DNA from: Streptomyces acidicola
Lineage (GTDB): Bacteria; Actinomycetota; Actinomycetes; Streptomycetales; Streptomycetaceae
Assembly (NCBI RefSeq): GCF_009377235.1
Contig: NZ_VMNX01000008.1
Coordinates: 29,266 to 93,265 of the forward strand
Direction: 5' to 3'
DNA length: 64,000 nt
The notes under the pieces are model-generated. The model saw only the letters and a program-made list of their open reading frames with translations, did not search any database and had not been told where the DNA came from. Shown piece by piece: positions 34,248-42,717 of this stretch (positions are counted from its first letter, which is position 1; every line of letters begins with the position of its first letter). A program made the position numbers and the translations under genes.

Positions 34248-35126
34248 TCAGCCGTGCGCTTCTCCGACTGTCACACTGATCGGCCGGCGGTCGGCGGCCA
34301 GGCGGATCAGCAGCTGGGCGGAGGGACTGTCGGACAGCCAGTGCAGCGTGCTGGCCGGTTCCGTCTTGTCGCCCAAAGCGTCGAGGAACGGCCCGAGTTG
34401 GGGATGCTCAGTTCCATCAGCGCGGGTGACGCGGTCGCGAACGCGGTGATGCACCAGGCAGCGCAGGCATTGGCCGTCGGCGTAGGCACCTTCTTCGCTT
34501 CCGCAGGTGGTGCAGGGTGCGGCGGGGCCTGCTCCGGCGCAGGGTCCGCAGATCGCGGCCTCGCCGGTACCCGGGAGGTGGGCGATGCCGGTGAGAGGCC
34601 GGCGGATACCGCAGCGCGCGCAAGGTCCGGGGCGGCTGCGGATGCGGTGGTAGCAGGGTGGGCAGACTGGGCCCATGGGCCAGTTCGCTGCCACGACCCG
34701 TAAGCGGTGGCAGCCTGCGCAGGTCCGCTGGGGCAGGGGTCTGCAGGCCCAGCAGGTCAGCGTGCCGTCCCGTCGCCGGTAGCAGGGTCGTTGCCGTCCG
34801 CAGACGGCGCACGACGCGGCGGTGGTGGGTCGGCGGTAGCAGCGGTAACAAACCTTCCCGGCACCGTCGGCCGGGCTGCCGGCGCGGCGGCTGATCCGGG
34901 TGAGTTCCCCGCAGATGGAACAGATCCGGCGGGGTTGACGGGTGCGCTGGTAGCACGGTTGACACAGGGGTCCGTGCGGCCCGTTCGCTTTGGTGGGGGA
35001 CAGCGCGCCGCGCTCCGTGCAGGTGCGCAGAGGCCGTCCCCAGCACCGTCTGCAGATGGGACGGCCGTGCTCGTCGCGGCCGGCGGGTGGGCGCAGCTGC
35101 GCCCATTGGACGCACGACGTGAGCAC
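34248..35126 (-). CDS. Multi-zinc-ribbon protein, possibly a truncated recombinase-like protein
   Basis: The 292-aa protein has at least eight CxxC pairs (ICRRCWG, LCQPCY, ICSICG, VCYRCY, SCAVCG, TCWAC, TCAGC, VCPPCY, PCARCG, ICGPC, PCTTCG, QCLRC), each a zinc-ribbon half. The region RPLTGIAHLPGTGEAAICGPCAGAGP and ADGTEHPQLGPFLDALGDKTEPASTLHWLSDSPSAQLLIRLAA resembles the N-terminal half of a Streptomyces family of about 500 aa that carries a tyrosine-recombinase-like C-terminal part. Here the protein stops just after that point (ISVTVGEAHG), so it looks truncated. The start is uncertain (GTG 35126). Nucleic-acid binding is likely. Confidence 0.5.
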   Translation of the reverse strand: MLTSCVQWAQLRPPAGRDEHGRPICRRCWGRPLRTCTERGALSPTKANGPHGPLCQPCYQRTRQPRRICSICGELTRISRRAGSPADGAGKVCYRCYRRPTTAASCAVCGRQRPCYRRRDGTLTCWACRPLPQRTCAGCHRLRVVAANWPMGPVCPPCYHRIRSRPGPCARCGIRRPLTGIAHLPGTGEAAICGPCAGAGPAAPCTTCGSEEGAYADGQCLRCLVHHRVRDRVTRADGTEHPQLGPFLDALGDKTEPASTLHWLSDSPSAQLLIRLAADRRPISVTVGEAHG

Positions 35127-35210
35127 TGACGGGTCGCTCAGGTAGCAACAATGCCAGTGCAGGAGTCATTTATTCAGTCGGTGCTCCGCGAGAGAACTGC
35201 AAATTCATGA

Positions 35211-35495
35211 TCACCGCGCTCTCCGAGGCGGCGTGAAGACGTAGAGGTCGAGGATGTCGGGACAAGGGGCGACGCCGGGGCCGCCGGCCCTGACCCAGGC
35301 GGCGATGTCCTCGGTAGCGTCGGGGTCGTTGACGAGGCCGAGCCAGACCGGGCGGGCGCCTGCGGCGCGGGCCGCGGCGGACGGCTGGACGACGATCACG
35401 TTGGCGTGCTCGCACACGTCGAGGCAGGTCGAGATGCGCAGCGGGACGCTCTCCGCCAGGCGCGCGGTCTGACGGTCGTGGTCGACTCCGGTCAC
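35211..35495 (-). CDS. (2Fe-2S) ferredoxin-like protein linked to cobalamin uptake, start uncertain
   Basis: From GTG 35495 this encodes 94 aa, but recognisable sequence extends further upstream in the same frame to about 35537 (IVVCRDCCCGTPK). The protein carries CRDCCCG and CLDVCEHANVIVVQPS, the cysteine layout of thioredoxin-fold (2Fe-2S) ferredoxins. No ATG, GTG or TTG exists in frame between 35496 and the in-frame stop at 35607; CTG at 35598-35600 is the only near-cognate start. Starting at 35495 would lose three or four cysteines. It follows the importer ATPase gene and is probably co-transcribed with it under the cobalamin riboswitch. Confidence 0.7.
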   Translation of the reverse strand: MTGVDHDRQTARLAESVPLRISTCLDVCEHANVIVVQPSAAARAAGARPVWLGLVNDPDATEDIAAWVRAGGPGVAPCPDILDLYVFTPPRRAR

Positions 35496-35580
35496 CTTCG
35501 GAGTTCCGCAGCAGCAGTCCCGGCAGACGACGATGCGGCACGGTGCCGGTTCGGCGGAGGTGTGGTCCGTGTCAGCTGCT

Positions 35581-36402
35581 TCAGGGCGCTGTCGAGGCAG
35601 CGCTCGTCACACTCCTCTTCGGGGGAGATCCATCCCCGGCGGCCGGGCGCAGGAAGCGGATCACGGGGTGGCCGGGGTCGTGGGTGACCTCGGCGCCGAC
35701 GCCGTAGACCTGCTCGATGAGGGCAGGTGTCAGGACCTCGGCCGGCGTGCCCTCCGTGACCGCGCGGCCGTCGCGCAGGACGAGGAGGCGGTCGCAGTAC
35801 ATCGAGGCGAGGTTGAGGTCGTGCAGGGCGATCACGGTGGTGACGGGCAGGCTCGCGACGAGGTCCAGCAGGTCGAGCTGGTGCTGGATGTCCAGGTGGT
35901 TGGTGGGTTCGTCGAGGAGGAGTTCGCGGGGTTCCTGAGCGAGGGCGCGGGCGATCTGGGTGCGCTGGCGTTCGCCGCCGGAGAGGGTGTGCCAGGACTG
36001 GCCGGCCCGGTCGGTCAGTCCGGTGCGCCGCAGGGCCTCGGTGACGGCTTCCGCGTCGGCCGCCGTGGGCGGTGTCCAGGCGCGGCGGTGCGGGATGCGT
36101 CCGAGGGCGACGATGTCCCGGACGGTCAGTTCGGTCCGGGTGTCGGCATGCTGTTCCACGCTGGCGATACGGCGTGCGGTGGCTCGGCGGCCGACCTCGG
36201 TGAGCGTGCGCCCGTCCAGGGTCACGGCTCCGGCGCTGGGGGCGAGAACCCCGGCCAGCAGCCGCAACAGTGTCGACTTCCCCGAGCCGTTGGGGCCGAG
36301 CAGGCCGACGGTCTCGCCGGGGCTCAGGGAAAGGGTGACGCCGTCGACGACGACCTTGTCGCCGATGCGCCGTACGACGCGGTCCGCACGCAGGCCAGTC
36401 AT
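35581..36402 (-). CDS. Cobalamin/iron-type ABC importer ATPase (BtuD/FecE-like)
   Basis: The 273-aa protein has Walker A GPNGSGKST, Q-loop SVEQHADTRT, signature LSGGERQRTQIARAL, Walker B ELLLDEPTNHLD and the switch histidine in VIALHDLNLA. This is standard for the FecE/BtuD class of importer ATPases. ATG 36402 follows GGAGG and overlaps the permease stop (ATGA), showing translational coupling. It drives import by the permease at 36399 with the binding lipoprotein at 37409. The upstream cobalamin riboswitch makes corrinoid the likely substrate, although FecE-type importers of siderophores look similar by sequence. Confidence 0.92.
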   Translation of the reverse strand: MTGLRADRVVRRIGDKVVVDGVTLSLSPGETVGLLGPNGSGKSTLLRLLAGVLAPSAGAVTLDGRTLTEVGRRATARRIASVEQHADTRTELTVRDIVALGRIPHRRAWTPPTAADAEAVTEALRRTGLTDRAGQSWHTLSGGERQRTQIARALAQEPRELLLDEPTNHLDIQHQLDLLDLVASLPVTTVIALHDLNLASMYCDRLLVLRDGRAVTEGTPAEVLTPALIEQVYGVGAEVTHDPGHPVIRFLRPAAGDGSPPKRSVTSAASTAP

Positions 36403-37412
36403 GCCCTCCTCCGCCCGCGGTAGAGCACGGCGACGAAAGCCGGCACGCCGATGAGGGACGTCACCACGCCCACCGGGACCTCCTGGGGGTCGAGGACGGT
36501 ACGGGCGAGGGTGTCCACCCACACCAGGAAGACGGCCCCGGTCAGCGCCGTCACGGGCAGGAGACGGGCGTGCCCGGAGCCGGTGAGGGCGCGGGTGGCA
36601 TGCGGGAGGACCAGGCCGACGAAGCCGATCGCGCCGGCGCAGCTGACCAGGGCGGCGGTGAGCAGCGCCGTCGCGGACAGGAGAACCAGGCGAGTGCGGG
36701 CGACACGGACCCCGAGTCCGGCGGCGGCCTCGTCGCCGAAGGCGAACGCGTCGAGCGTACGGGCGTACCCGAGGCAGATGACGAGGACCACCGCCAGGAC
36801 GACGGTGCAGAGCAGCACCTGTCCCCAGTCGGCGCCGGTGAGCGAGCCGAGCAACCAGAACAGCACGCCCCGGGTGGTCTCCGCGTCCGCCGAGGTCAGG
36901 ACGATGAACGAGGTCAGCGCCGAGAACAGCTGCATGGCCGCCACCCCGGACAGCACTACTCGGTCGGTGCTGCCGCCCAGGTTGTGGCTGAGCAGCAGCA
37001 CCAGCGCGAAGGAGAGCAGCGCCCCGAAGAAGGCGCCCGCCGACAGGGACACCACTCCCCCGCCCACGCCCAGCACGACCACGGCGACCGCTCCCGTGGA
37101 CGCACCGGAGGAAACACCGAGGACGAAGGGATCGGCCAGCGGGTTGCGCAGCAACGACTGCATCACCGCCCCGCACACGGCGAGCCCGGCCCCGCACACG
37201 GCGGCGAGCAGCGTGCGAGGCATCCGCAGGTTCCACACGATGCCGTCCCGCAGTGGCGCCAACGTGCTCTCACCCAGGCCGAGATGGGCTGAGACGGCGG
37301 CCCACACGTCGCCGGTGGAGATGTCCGCCGGTCCGATCGTCACGGCCACGGCGATCGACGCGAGCAGCGCGGTCAGTCCGCCGCCCGTCAGCAGCAGGGT
37401 GCGGAGGCTCAC
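36399..37412 (-). CDS. Cobalamin/iron-type ABC importer permease (BtuC/FecCD-like)
   Basis: The 337-aa protein has about ten hydrophobic helices and the FecCD-family motifs LRMPRTLLAAVCGAGLAVCGAVMQSLLRNPLADPFVLGVSSGA and IGFVGLVLPHATRALTGSGHARLLPVTALTGAVFLVWVDTLART, followed by the family-typical EVPVGVVTSLIGVPAFVAVLYR ending. It overlaps the lipoprotein gene by 4 bp at its start and the ATPase gene by 4 bp at its end, so the three genes form one operon. It acts in the cytoplasmic membrane as a homodimer. Cobalamin as the substrate is inferred from the riboswitch. Confidence 0.93.
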   Translation of the reverse strand: MSLRTLLLTGGGLTALLASIAVAVTIGPADISTGDVWAAVSAHLGLGESTLAPLRDGIVWNLRMPRTLLAAVCGAGLAVCGAVMQSLLRNPLADPFVLGVSSGASTGAVAVVVLGVGGGVVSLSAGAFFGALLSFALVLLLSHNLGGSTDRVVLSGVAAMQLFSALTSFIVLTSADAETTRGVLFWLLGSLTGADWGQVLLCTVVLAVVLVICLGYARTLDAFAFGDEAAAGLGVRVARTRLVLLSATALLTAALVSCAGAIGFVGLVLPHATRALTGSGHARLLPVTALTGAVFLVWVDTLARTVLDPQEVPVGVVTSLIGVPAFVAVLYRGRRRA

Positions 37413-38455
37413 TTGGCGAGTCCGAAGTCGCGCAGCCCGGCTGCGACCTTCTCGATCCCCTCAACCGTACGGATGGACGGGTTCATCGCCTGCCCGCTGA
37501 GCAGGACGTACCGCTTCTTCTTCACCGCGTTGAGATTGCGGGTGGCCGGGTTGGTTTCCAGGAAGCGGATCTTCGCGGCCGCGGTCTCCGCGGTCTGTTG
37601 CTTGCGGGTCAGGTCGCCGAGCACGATGACATCGGGGTCACGGTCGGCGACAGTCTCCCAGTTGATCTGGGGCCACTCGTCGTGGGTGTCCGAGAAGGCG
37701 TTCTTCGCGCCGACCGCACGCGTGATGGCGCCGGGCGCGCCGCAGCAGCCGGCCAGGTACGGCGACTGGGAGTTGGCGAACCAGTACATGAGGGAGACGC
37801 CGGAGGCGTCCAGCCCGTCGGTCGCCTTGCGTACCCGTTCCTTCAGATCGGCAACGACTTTCTCGCCCCGTTCTTCGACGCCGAACGCCCTTGCCAGATC
37901 GCGTATTTCGCCGTAGAGAGCGTCGAGAGTGAGCGGCTTGCTACGCGATCCGTCGCCGCCGCTGTCGTTGTCCTTGCCCGAGCAGTCGGACGGAGAGACG
38001 TACGTGGGCACGCCCAGCTTCTCGAACTGCTCTCGGGTGGCGACCCCGCCCTTGCCGAGGGTGGAGACGAACGAGGCGGTGACGAAGTCGGGTTCGGCGT
38101 CCAGGACCTTTTCGAAGGAGGGCGCGTTGTCAGCGAGCCGGGGCACGGACGTGTCGGCCTTCTCCAGGCCCTTCATCACCGGGTCGGTCCAGGTCGCCGT
38201 ACCGGCCATGCGGCCGGCGAGACCGAGGGAGAGCAGGATCTCCGTGGTGCCCTGGTTGAGCGAGACGGCCCGCTTCGGGGCCGACTTCAAGATGGCCTTG
38301 TGGCCGCAGTTGTCGAGGGTCACCGGGTAGCCGGCGGCAGAAGTCTGCTCCGACTTCGCGTCGTCGCCGGCCGAGCCGCAGGCGGTAAGCAGCAGGGCGG
38401 ACGCGAGGAGAAGCGCCGGAGTGCGGAGAAGGACGGGGGTGCGGAGCACGGGCAT
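37409..38455 (-). CDS. Cobalamin-importer substrate-binding lipoprotein (BtuF-like)
   Basis: The 348-aa protein has a lipoprotein signal with lipobox LLLTACGS (lipid-modified Cys near residue 26) and a Peripla_BP_2 fold, seen in APKRAVSLNQGTTEILLSLGLAGRMAGTATW, DPDVIVLGDL and SGQAMNPSIRTVEGIEKVA. A CC pair in YLAGCCGAPGAI may be a disulfide or ligand contact. It is the first gene of the importer operon and directly follows the minus-strand cobalamin riboswitch, so expression should fall when cobalamin is plentiful. ATG 38455 is chosen; an upstream ribosome-binding site is weak, consistent with riboswitch control of initiation. Confidence 0.9.
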   Translation of the reverse strand: MPVLRTPVLLRTPALLLASALLLTACGSAGDDAKSEQTSAAGYPVTLDNCGHKAILKSAPKRAVSLNQGTTEILLSLGLAGRMAGTATWTDPVMKGLEKADTSVPRLADNAPSFEKVLDAEPDFVTASFVSTLGKGGVATREQFEKLGVPTYVSPSDCSGKDNDSGGDGSRSKPLTLDALYGEIRDLARAFGVEERGEKVVADLKERVRKATDGLDASGVSLMYWFANSQSPYLAGCCGAPGAITRAVGAKNAFSDTHDEWPQINWETVADRDPDVIVLGDLTRKQQTAETAAAKIRFLETNPATRNLNAVKKKRYVLLSGQAMNPSIRTVEGIEKVAAGLRDFGLAK

Positions 38456-38520
38456 GCCTCGGGGGTCGGGGCTCGTACGCGGAGCCTGGCCTACGGACGT
38501 CCCTCCGCGCCAGGACGCGA

Positions 38521-38672
38521 AGGTGCCAGCAGGTCTTCGGACTCGGGGTCGTCCGGACGAGGCGCCTTCCCGGTCTCCCAGTGGCGTCGTGCCCCGCCCG
38601 TCCCCCTCACCGCTGCGCGTCAGTTCCGGATTCGCACCGGATTCCCTGGCCTCGGGTGTGGCTCGACTGGCC
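38521..38672 (-). promoter_or_regulatory. Cobalamin riboswitch of the importer operon
   Basis: On the minus strand the conserved elements appear in order: GCCAGGGAATCCGGTGCGAA, AATCCGGAACTGACGCGCAG, CGGTGAG, GCCACTGGGAGACCGGGAAGG and the 3' box GTCCGAAGACCTGC. These are the hallmarks of the cobalamin aptamer, including the B12 box (GCGCAGCGGTGA). It ends about 65 bp before the lipoprotein start, so it likely controls translation or termination of the BtuFCD-like operon. The outer boundaries are approximate. Confidence 0.92.
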
Positions 38673-38717
38673 CGATGAGGCTATCAAGTCCGTCATACGG
38701 TCTGGTGATGCGATCGG

Positions 38718-38892
38718 TCACGGGTTCGGCACGCAGGTGCTGGTGTTCTGGTCCCTCCGCAGGGACTGGCCGAGCGGCGGTGCGCCCCGGCTGGGGGCGG
38801 TCGAGGCGTTCACAGACACGGCAGCCCATGCCGATGGGGGTGGCGGCGGCGCCGGCGAGGTCGAGTCCGTCGGCGTGGACGAGGCGATGGGC
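38718..38892 (-). pseudogene. C-terminal remnant of a RamB-type regulator
   Basis: On the minus strand one frame gives AHRLVHADGLDLAGAAATPIGMGCRVCERLDRPQ, and after a frameshift another gives GAPPLGQSLRRDQNTSTCVPNP. Joined, they match the C-terminus of RamB-like (DUF2083) regulators, which end with a CRVCERxxCPQRAFPPLGRPL segment. A conserved cysteine is replaced by Arg, and the reading frame shifts near 38780. Nothing of the DNA-binding domain remains. The remnant abuts the dehydrogenase remnant at about 38895. Confidence 0.7.
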
Positions 38893-38894
38893 AG

Positions 38895-39130
38895 ATGGGC
38901 GCCGGTATCGCTGAGGACCGGGCGGGCTTCGTCGTCGACGCCCTCCTCGTCCCGTACCTCCCGTCCGCCGTGCGGATGGCCAAGTCCGGCTTCGCCACGG
39001 CCGATGACATCGGCACCGGTATGGAACTGGGCTGCGCCCACCCCATGAGCCCGCTGAAGCTGGCGCACCTGATCTGTCCCGATACCGTCGCCTCGATCGC
39101 AGAGTCACTCGTGGCGCACCCGGACCGAGG
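38895..39130 (+). pseudogene. C-terminal remnant of a 3-hydroxyacyl-CoA dehydrogenase
   Basis: The plus-strand frame gives DRAGFVVDALLVPYLPSAVRMAKSGFATADDIGTGMELGCAHPMSPLKLAHLICPDTVASIAESLVAHP. This is the conserved C-terminal domain of 3-hydroxybutyryl-CoA dehydrogenases (FadB type), normally preceded by about 190 residues of NAD-binding domain, which are absent. The usual glycine-rich ending is also missing. In S. coelicolor, as I recall, such a gene lies just before metE, as here. The frame stays open to 39353 without recognisable sequence. Confidence 0.75.
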
Positions 39131-39299
39131 GGCCCGGACCGTGCCGCCTGGTGAGGGTCCGGCAGGCGCGGACAGGGGAAGGGCGGGAAACGCCTGTGCG
39201 GCCTTTCCCGGCCTCGGCCCGTTTCACACCTGTCCCCCGCATGTATCAGCTCACCATCCGAATGGTGGACGCGGTGCTCCGTACTCGGGGGCGGGCCTT

Positions 39300-39512
39300 T
39301 ACGCTGGCTGGTGCAGCTGGTTCGCCCCGTCCGCCAGGCGGGATGCGTCGTAAGAGGGAACCCGGTGGGAATCCGGGACTGCCCCGCAGCGGTGAGCGGG
39401 AACGACAGCCGTCATACGCACTGGGTCCGACGTACCGGGTCTGGGAAGCGACGGCCAGTAGGTGTCCTCCGGTCAGGAGGGCGTGCCCGTGAGTCCGAAG
39501 ACCTGCCAACTG
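39300..39512 (+). promoter_or_regulatory. Cobalamin riboswitch of metE
   Basis: Conserved elements appear in order: AAGAGGGAACCCGGTGGGAA, TCCGGGACTGCCCCGCAGCG, GTGAGCGGGAACGACAG, the peripheral stem with CGTACCGGGTCTGGGAAG, the CCTCCGGTCAGGAGG hairpin and the 3' box GAGTCCGAAGACCTGCC. It is a canonical cobalamin aptamer about 180 bp before the metE start. It should repress the cobalamin-independent methionine synthase when cobalamin is available. Boundaries are approximate. Confidence 0.95.
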
Positions 39513-39691
39513 CCCGTGTGCGAAACACTCGCGCGCGGACATCCCGGTGACCTCGTGGGCGGGTCGGCGTACATATCAAGCGGATGACCGCGCTGTGCCG
39601 CGCAAGGTCGTGTCCGCCTGGTTCCGTCACCCCTTCGCGCTCTCGTCCCGTCGCCGGGATCTCAGGGAATCATCTCGCGAAGGAGATCTCC

Positions 39692-42010
39692 GTGACCACC
39701 AAGTCCGCAGCCGCGGCAGCACGGGCCACCGTGTACGGCTACCCCCGCCAGGGACAGAGCCGGGAACTGAAGAAGGCCGTCGAGGGCTACTGGAGGGGCC
39801 GCGTCACCGCGAACGCGCTCCGGGACACCGCCGCCGGGCTACGCCGTACGAACTGGCGGCAGCTCGCCGAGGCCGGCATCGACGAGGTGCCCACCGGCGA
39901 CTTCTCGTACTACGACCACGTCCTGGACACCACCGTCATGGTCGGCGCGATCCCCGCCCGGCACCGGGCGGCCGTCGACGCAGACGCGCTGGAGGGCTAC
40001 TTCGCCATGGCCCGCGGCACGCAGGACGCGGCGCCGCTGGAGATGACGAAGTGGTTCGACACCAACTACCACTATCTCGTACCAGAGTTGAGCCCGGACA
40101 CCGTATTCGCGTCCGACTCGGCCAAGCAGGTCGCCGAGTTCAAGGAGGCCCTCGCCCTCGGCTTGACCGCCCGGCCCGTCCTGGTCGGCCCTGTCACCTA
40201 CCTCCTGCTTGCCAAGCCCGCCCCGGGCGTGCCGCCGGATTTCAACCCGCTCACCCTTCTCGACCGGCTGCTCCCGGTGTACGCCGAAGTGCTCGCCGAC
40301 CTGCGTGCGGCCGGCGCCGAGTGGGTGCAGCTCGACGAGCCCGCCCTGGTCCAGGACCGTACGCCGGCCGAGTTGGACGCCGCGGCCTGCGCGTACCGGG
40401 ACCTCGGCGCCTTCACCGAGCGGCCCAGGCTGCTGGTCGCCTCCTACTTCGACCGGCTCGGCGAGGCCCTGCCCGTCCTCGCCAAGGCCCCGGTGGAGGG
40501 TCTGGCCCTGGACTTCACCGAGGCCGGTGCCGCCAACCTCGACGGCCTCGCGGCGGCCGGCGGGCTGCCCGGCAAGCGTTTGGTCGCCGGCATCGTCAAC
40601 GGCCGCAACATCTGGGTGAACGACCTGGAGAAGTCGCTCTCCACGCTCGGCACGCTGCTGGGGCTGGCGGACCGGGTGGACGTGACCGCCTCCTGCTCCC
40701 TGCTGCACGTCCCGCTCGACGCCGCCGCCGAACGCGACATCGAGCCGCAGATTCTGCGCTGGCTCGCCTTCGCGAAGCAGAAGACCGCCGAGATCGTCAC
40801 TCTCGCCAAGGGCCTCGCCCAGGGTACGGACACCATCGCCGCCGAACTCGCCGCCAACCGCGCCGCTCTGGCCTCCCGGACGGGTTCGCCGATCACCAAC
40901 GCTCCTGACGTACGGGCCCGGGCCACCGCCGTCACCGACGCCGCCGCGCGCCGCTCACAGCCGTACGCCGAGCGCGCCGGCACGCAGCGGGCCCGCCTCG
41001 GGCTGCCGCTGCTGCCGACCACGACCATCGGATCCTTTCCGCAGACCGGCGAACTGCGCACCGCGCGCGCTGACTTGGGGGCGGGCCGGATCGGCACCGC
41101 CGACTACGAAGAGCGCATCAGGGCCGAGATCCAGGAGGTGATCTCCTTCCAGGAGAAGACCGGCCTGCACGTCCTCGTGCACGGCGAGGCCGAACGCAAC
41201 GACATGGTCCAGTACTTCGCCGAACAGCTCACCGGCTACCTCGCCACCCAGCACGGCTGGGTCCAGTCGTACGGAACCCGCTACGTCCGCCCGCCGATCC
41301 TGGCCGGCGACATCTCGCGGCCCGAGCCGATGACGGTGCGCTGGACGTCGTACGCCCAGTCCCTCACCTCACGCCCGGTCAAGGGCATGCTCACCGGACC
41401 GGTCACCATGCTCGCCTGGTCCTTCGTCCGCGACGACCAGCCGCTCGGCGAGACAGCCCGTCAGGTCGCCCTCGCCCTGCGCGACGAGGTGAACGACCTG
41501 GAGGCGGCCGGCACTCCGGTGATCCAGGTGGACGAGCCCGCGCTGCGCGAGACGCTGCCGCTGCGGGCCGGCGACCGTCCGGCCTATCTGGCCTGGGCGA
41601 CGGAGGCGTTCCGGCTCACGACCGGCGGCGTCCGTCCGGACACTCAGATCCACACCCACATGTGCTACGCGGAGTTCGGCGACATCGTGCAGGCCATCGA
41701 CGACCTCGATGCCGACGTCATCAGTCTCGAAGCCGCCCGCTCGCACATGCAGGTCGCCCGCGAACTCGCCGCCCACGGCTACCCGCGCGAGGCCGGACCC
41801 GGCGTGTACGACATCCACTCCCCACGCGTACCGAGCGCCGAGGAGGCCGCCGCACTGCTGCGGACCGGCCTCAAGGCGATCCCCGCCGAACGGCTCTGGG
41901 TCAACCCCGACTGCGGCCTGAAGACCCGCGGCTGGCCCGAGACCCGCGCCTCCCTGGAGAACCTGGTCGCCGCCGCCCGCACGGTCCGAAGTGAGCTGCC
42001 CGCGTCCTGA
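39692..42010 (+). CDS. metE: Cobalamin-independent methionine synthase
   Basis: The 772-aa protein has both barrels of MetE. The N-terminal half ([35 protein letters not shown]) binds methyltetrahydropteroyl-polyglutamate, and the C-terminal half begins [19 protein letters not shown]. Zinc ligands are visible as His and Cys in [12 protein letters not shown] and Cys in [12 protein letters not shown]. It transfers the methyl group from 5-methyltetrahydrofolate to homocysteine without cobalamin. GTG 39692 follows AAGGAGA by 5 nt. The cobalamin riboswitch upstream fits the known logic: the enzyme is made only when cobalamin is short and MetH cannot work. No other gene follows in the operon. Confidence 0.97.
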   Translation: MTTKSAAAAARATVYGYPRQGQSRELKKAVEGYWRGRVTANALRDTAAGLRRTNWRQLAEAGIDEVPTGDFSYYDHVLDTTVMVGAIPARHRAAVDADALEGYFAMARGTQDAAPLEMTKWFDTNYHYLVPELSPDTVFASDSAKQVAEFKEALALGLTARPVLVGPVTYLLLAKPAPGVPPDFNPLTLLDRLLPVYAEVLADLRAAGAEWVQLDEPALVQDRTPAELDAAACAYRDLGAFTERPRLLVASYFDRLGEALPVLAKAPVEGLALDFTEAGAANLDGLAAAGGLPGKRLVAGIVNGRNIWVNDLEKSLSTLGTLLGLADRVDVTASCSLLHVPLDAAAERDIEPQILRWLAFAKQKTAEIVTLAKGLAQGTDTIAAELAANRAALASRTGSPITNAPDVRARATAVTDAAARRSQPYAERAGTQRARLGLPLLPTTTIGSFPQTGELRTARADLGAGRIGTADYEERIRAEIQEVISFQEKTGLHVLVHGEAERNDMVQYFAEQLTGYLATQHGWVQSYGTRYVRPPILAGDISRPEPMTVRWTSYAQSLTSRPVKGMLTGPVTMLAWSFVRDDQPLGETARQVALALRDEVNDLEAAGTPVIQVDEPALRETLPLRAGDRPAYLAWATEAFRLTTGGVRPDTQIHTHMCYAEFGDIVQAIDDLDADVISLEAARSHMQVARELAAHGYPREAGPGVYDIHSPRVPSAEEAAALLRTGLKAIPAERLWVNPDCGLKTRGWPETRASLENLVAAARTVRSELPAS

Positions 42011-42155
42011 CCCGGACGAGCGGCCGGGGTGGGAGTGCCCGCGCTCCGACCCCGGCACCGGCCAACGTAAGATCGCCCACTTCGACAGAACGGCAGCCTG
42101 CGCACATGGCTCTCGGTATCCCCAGCAAAAGGGCGGGCGGCGAACGGTCAGAGCG

Positions 42156-42434
42156 TCACGGCCGGGACAGCCTGACAGCCAGGAAGTGCGGCTGCCGACG
42201 GGTCTTCTCATATCGGCGGGGATCGATGATCCGGGCTCCCTCGGTCGCCTGGGGCTCCTCCAGGCGCTCCAGCACGAACCCGGCCGCGAGGAGTTCACCG
42301 AGGAACGTCTGGGCGGTGTCGGGGAGTTCGCCGCTGCTCTGGCCTTCGGCCCGCTCACGGACCGGGAGCAGGCTGATGCCCTGGCCAACTGACTGACGAA
42401 GGGACTGAATCAGGGCCGCCGCCCTCCGCGCCAT
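42156..42434 (-). pseudogene. C-terminal remnant of a SAM-dependent methyltransferase
   Basis: The 92-codon frame ends TAQTFLGELLAAGFVLERLEEPQATEGARIIDPRRYEKTRRQPHFLAVRLSRP. This matches the C-terminal end of class I methyltransferases of the UbiE/type 11 kind, where ALxAAGFxLERLxEP precedes DPxxYExxxRxPxFL. The SAM-binding domain of about 150 residues is missing and the upstream part of the frame does not resemble it. It is convergent with metE, about 145 bp beyond the metE stop. Confidence 0.6.
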
Positions 42435-42717
42435 CTGCTGGCCGTACGACCGTCACGCCGCCCGGGCAGTAGCCGCAGCGGGCCCCGTCTTCGCACCCCC
42501 AGCCAGGATCGGTGCAGGCACCCCGCCAGTCCCCGCCCTCCGCGGGCACATCCGAGCCAAAAACATCCACGCCCGCAGGCTGGGGCACGACACGGTCTGC
42601 TCATCCGCGTCCGAGTCGCCCGCTGGAACCCACCATCCGGCATCCTGCCCGGTCAGCCGCGCGCAACCGAGCAGCAACAGCCAAGCCGACATGGCACGCG
42701 CTCCCCCATGACCTGAC
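42435..42717. other. Stretch with no supported gene between two gene remnants
   Basis: Open frames exist on both strands here, as expected for GC-rich DNA, but none has a recognisable product together with a good ribosome-binding site. One minus-strand frame around 42355-42588 contains several Cys (ACTDPGWGCEDGARCGYCPGG) and could be a small protein or a broken gene. The neighbours on both sides are gene fragments. Confidence 0.4.

Noticed and set aside
39131..39353. Continuation of the dehydrogenase frame
   Set aside because: After about 39130 the frame is open but unlike the family, and it runs into the metE leader region.
42355..42588. Small Cys-containing minus-strand frame (ACTDPGWGCEDGARCGYCPGG)
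   Set aside because: The Cys pattern is suggestive, but there is no ribosome-binding site or known relative; it was only mentioned under the gene-poor stretch.
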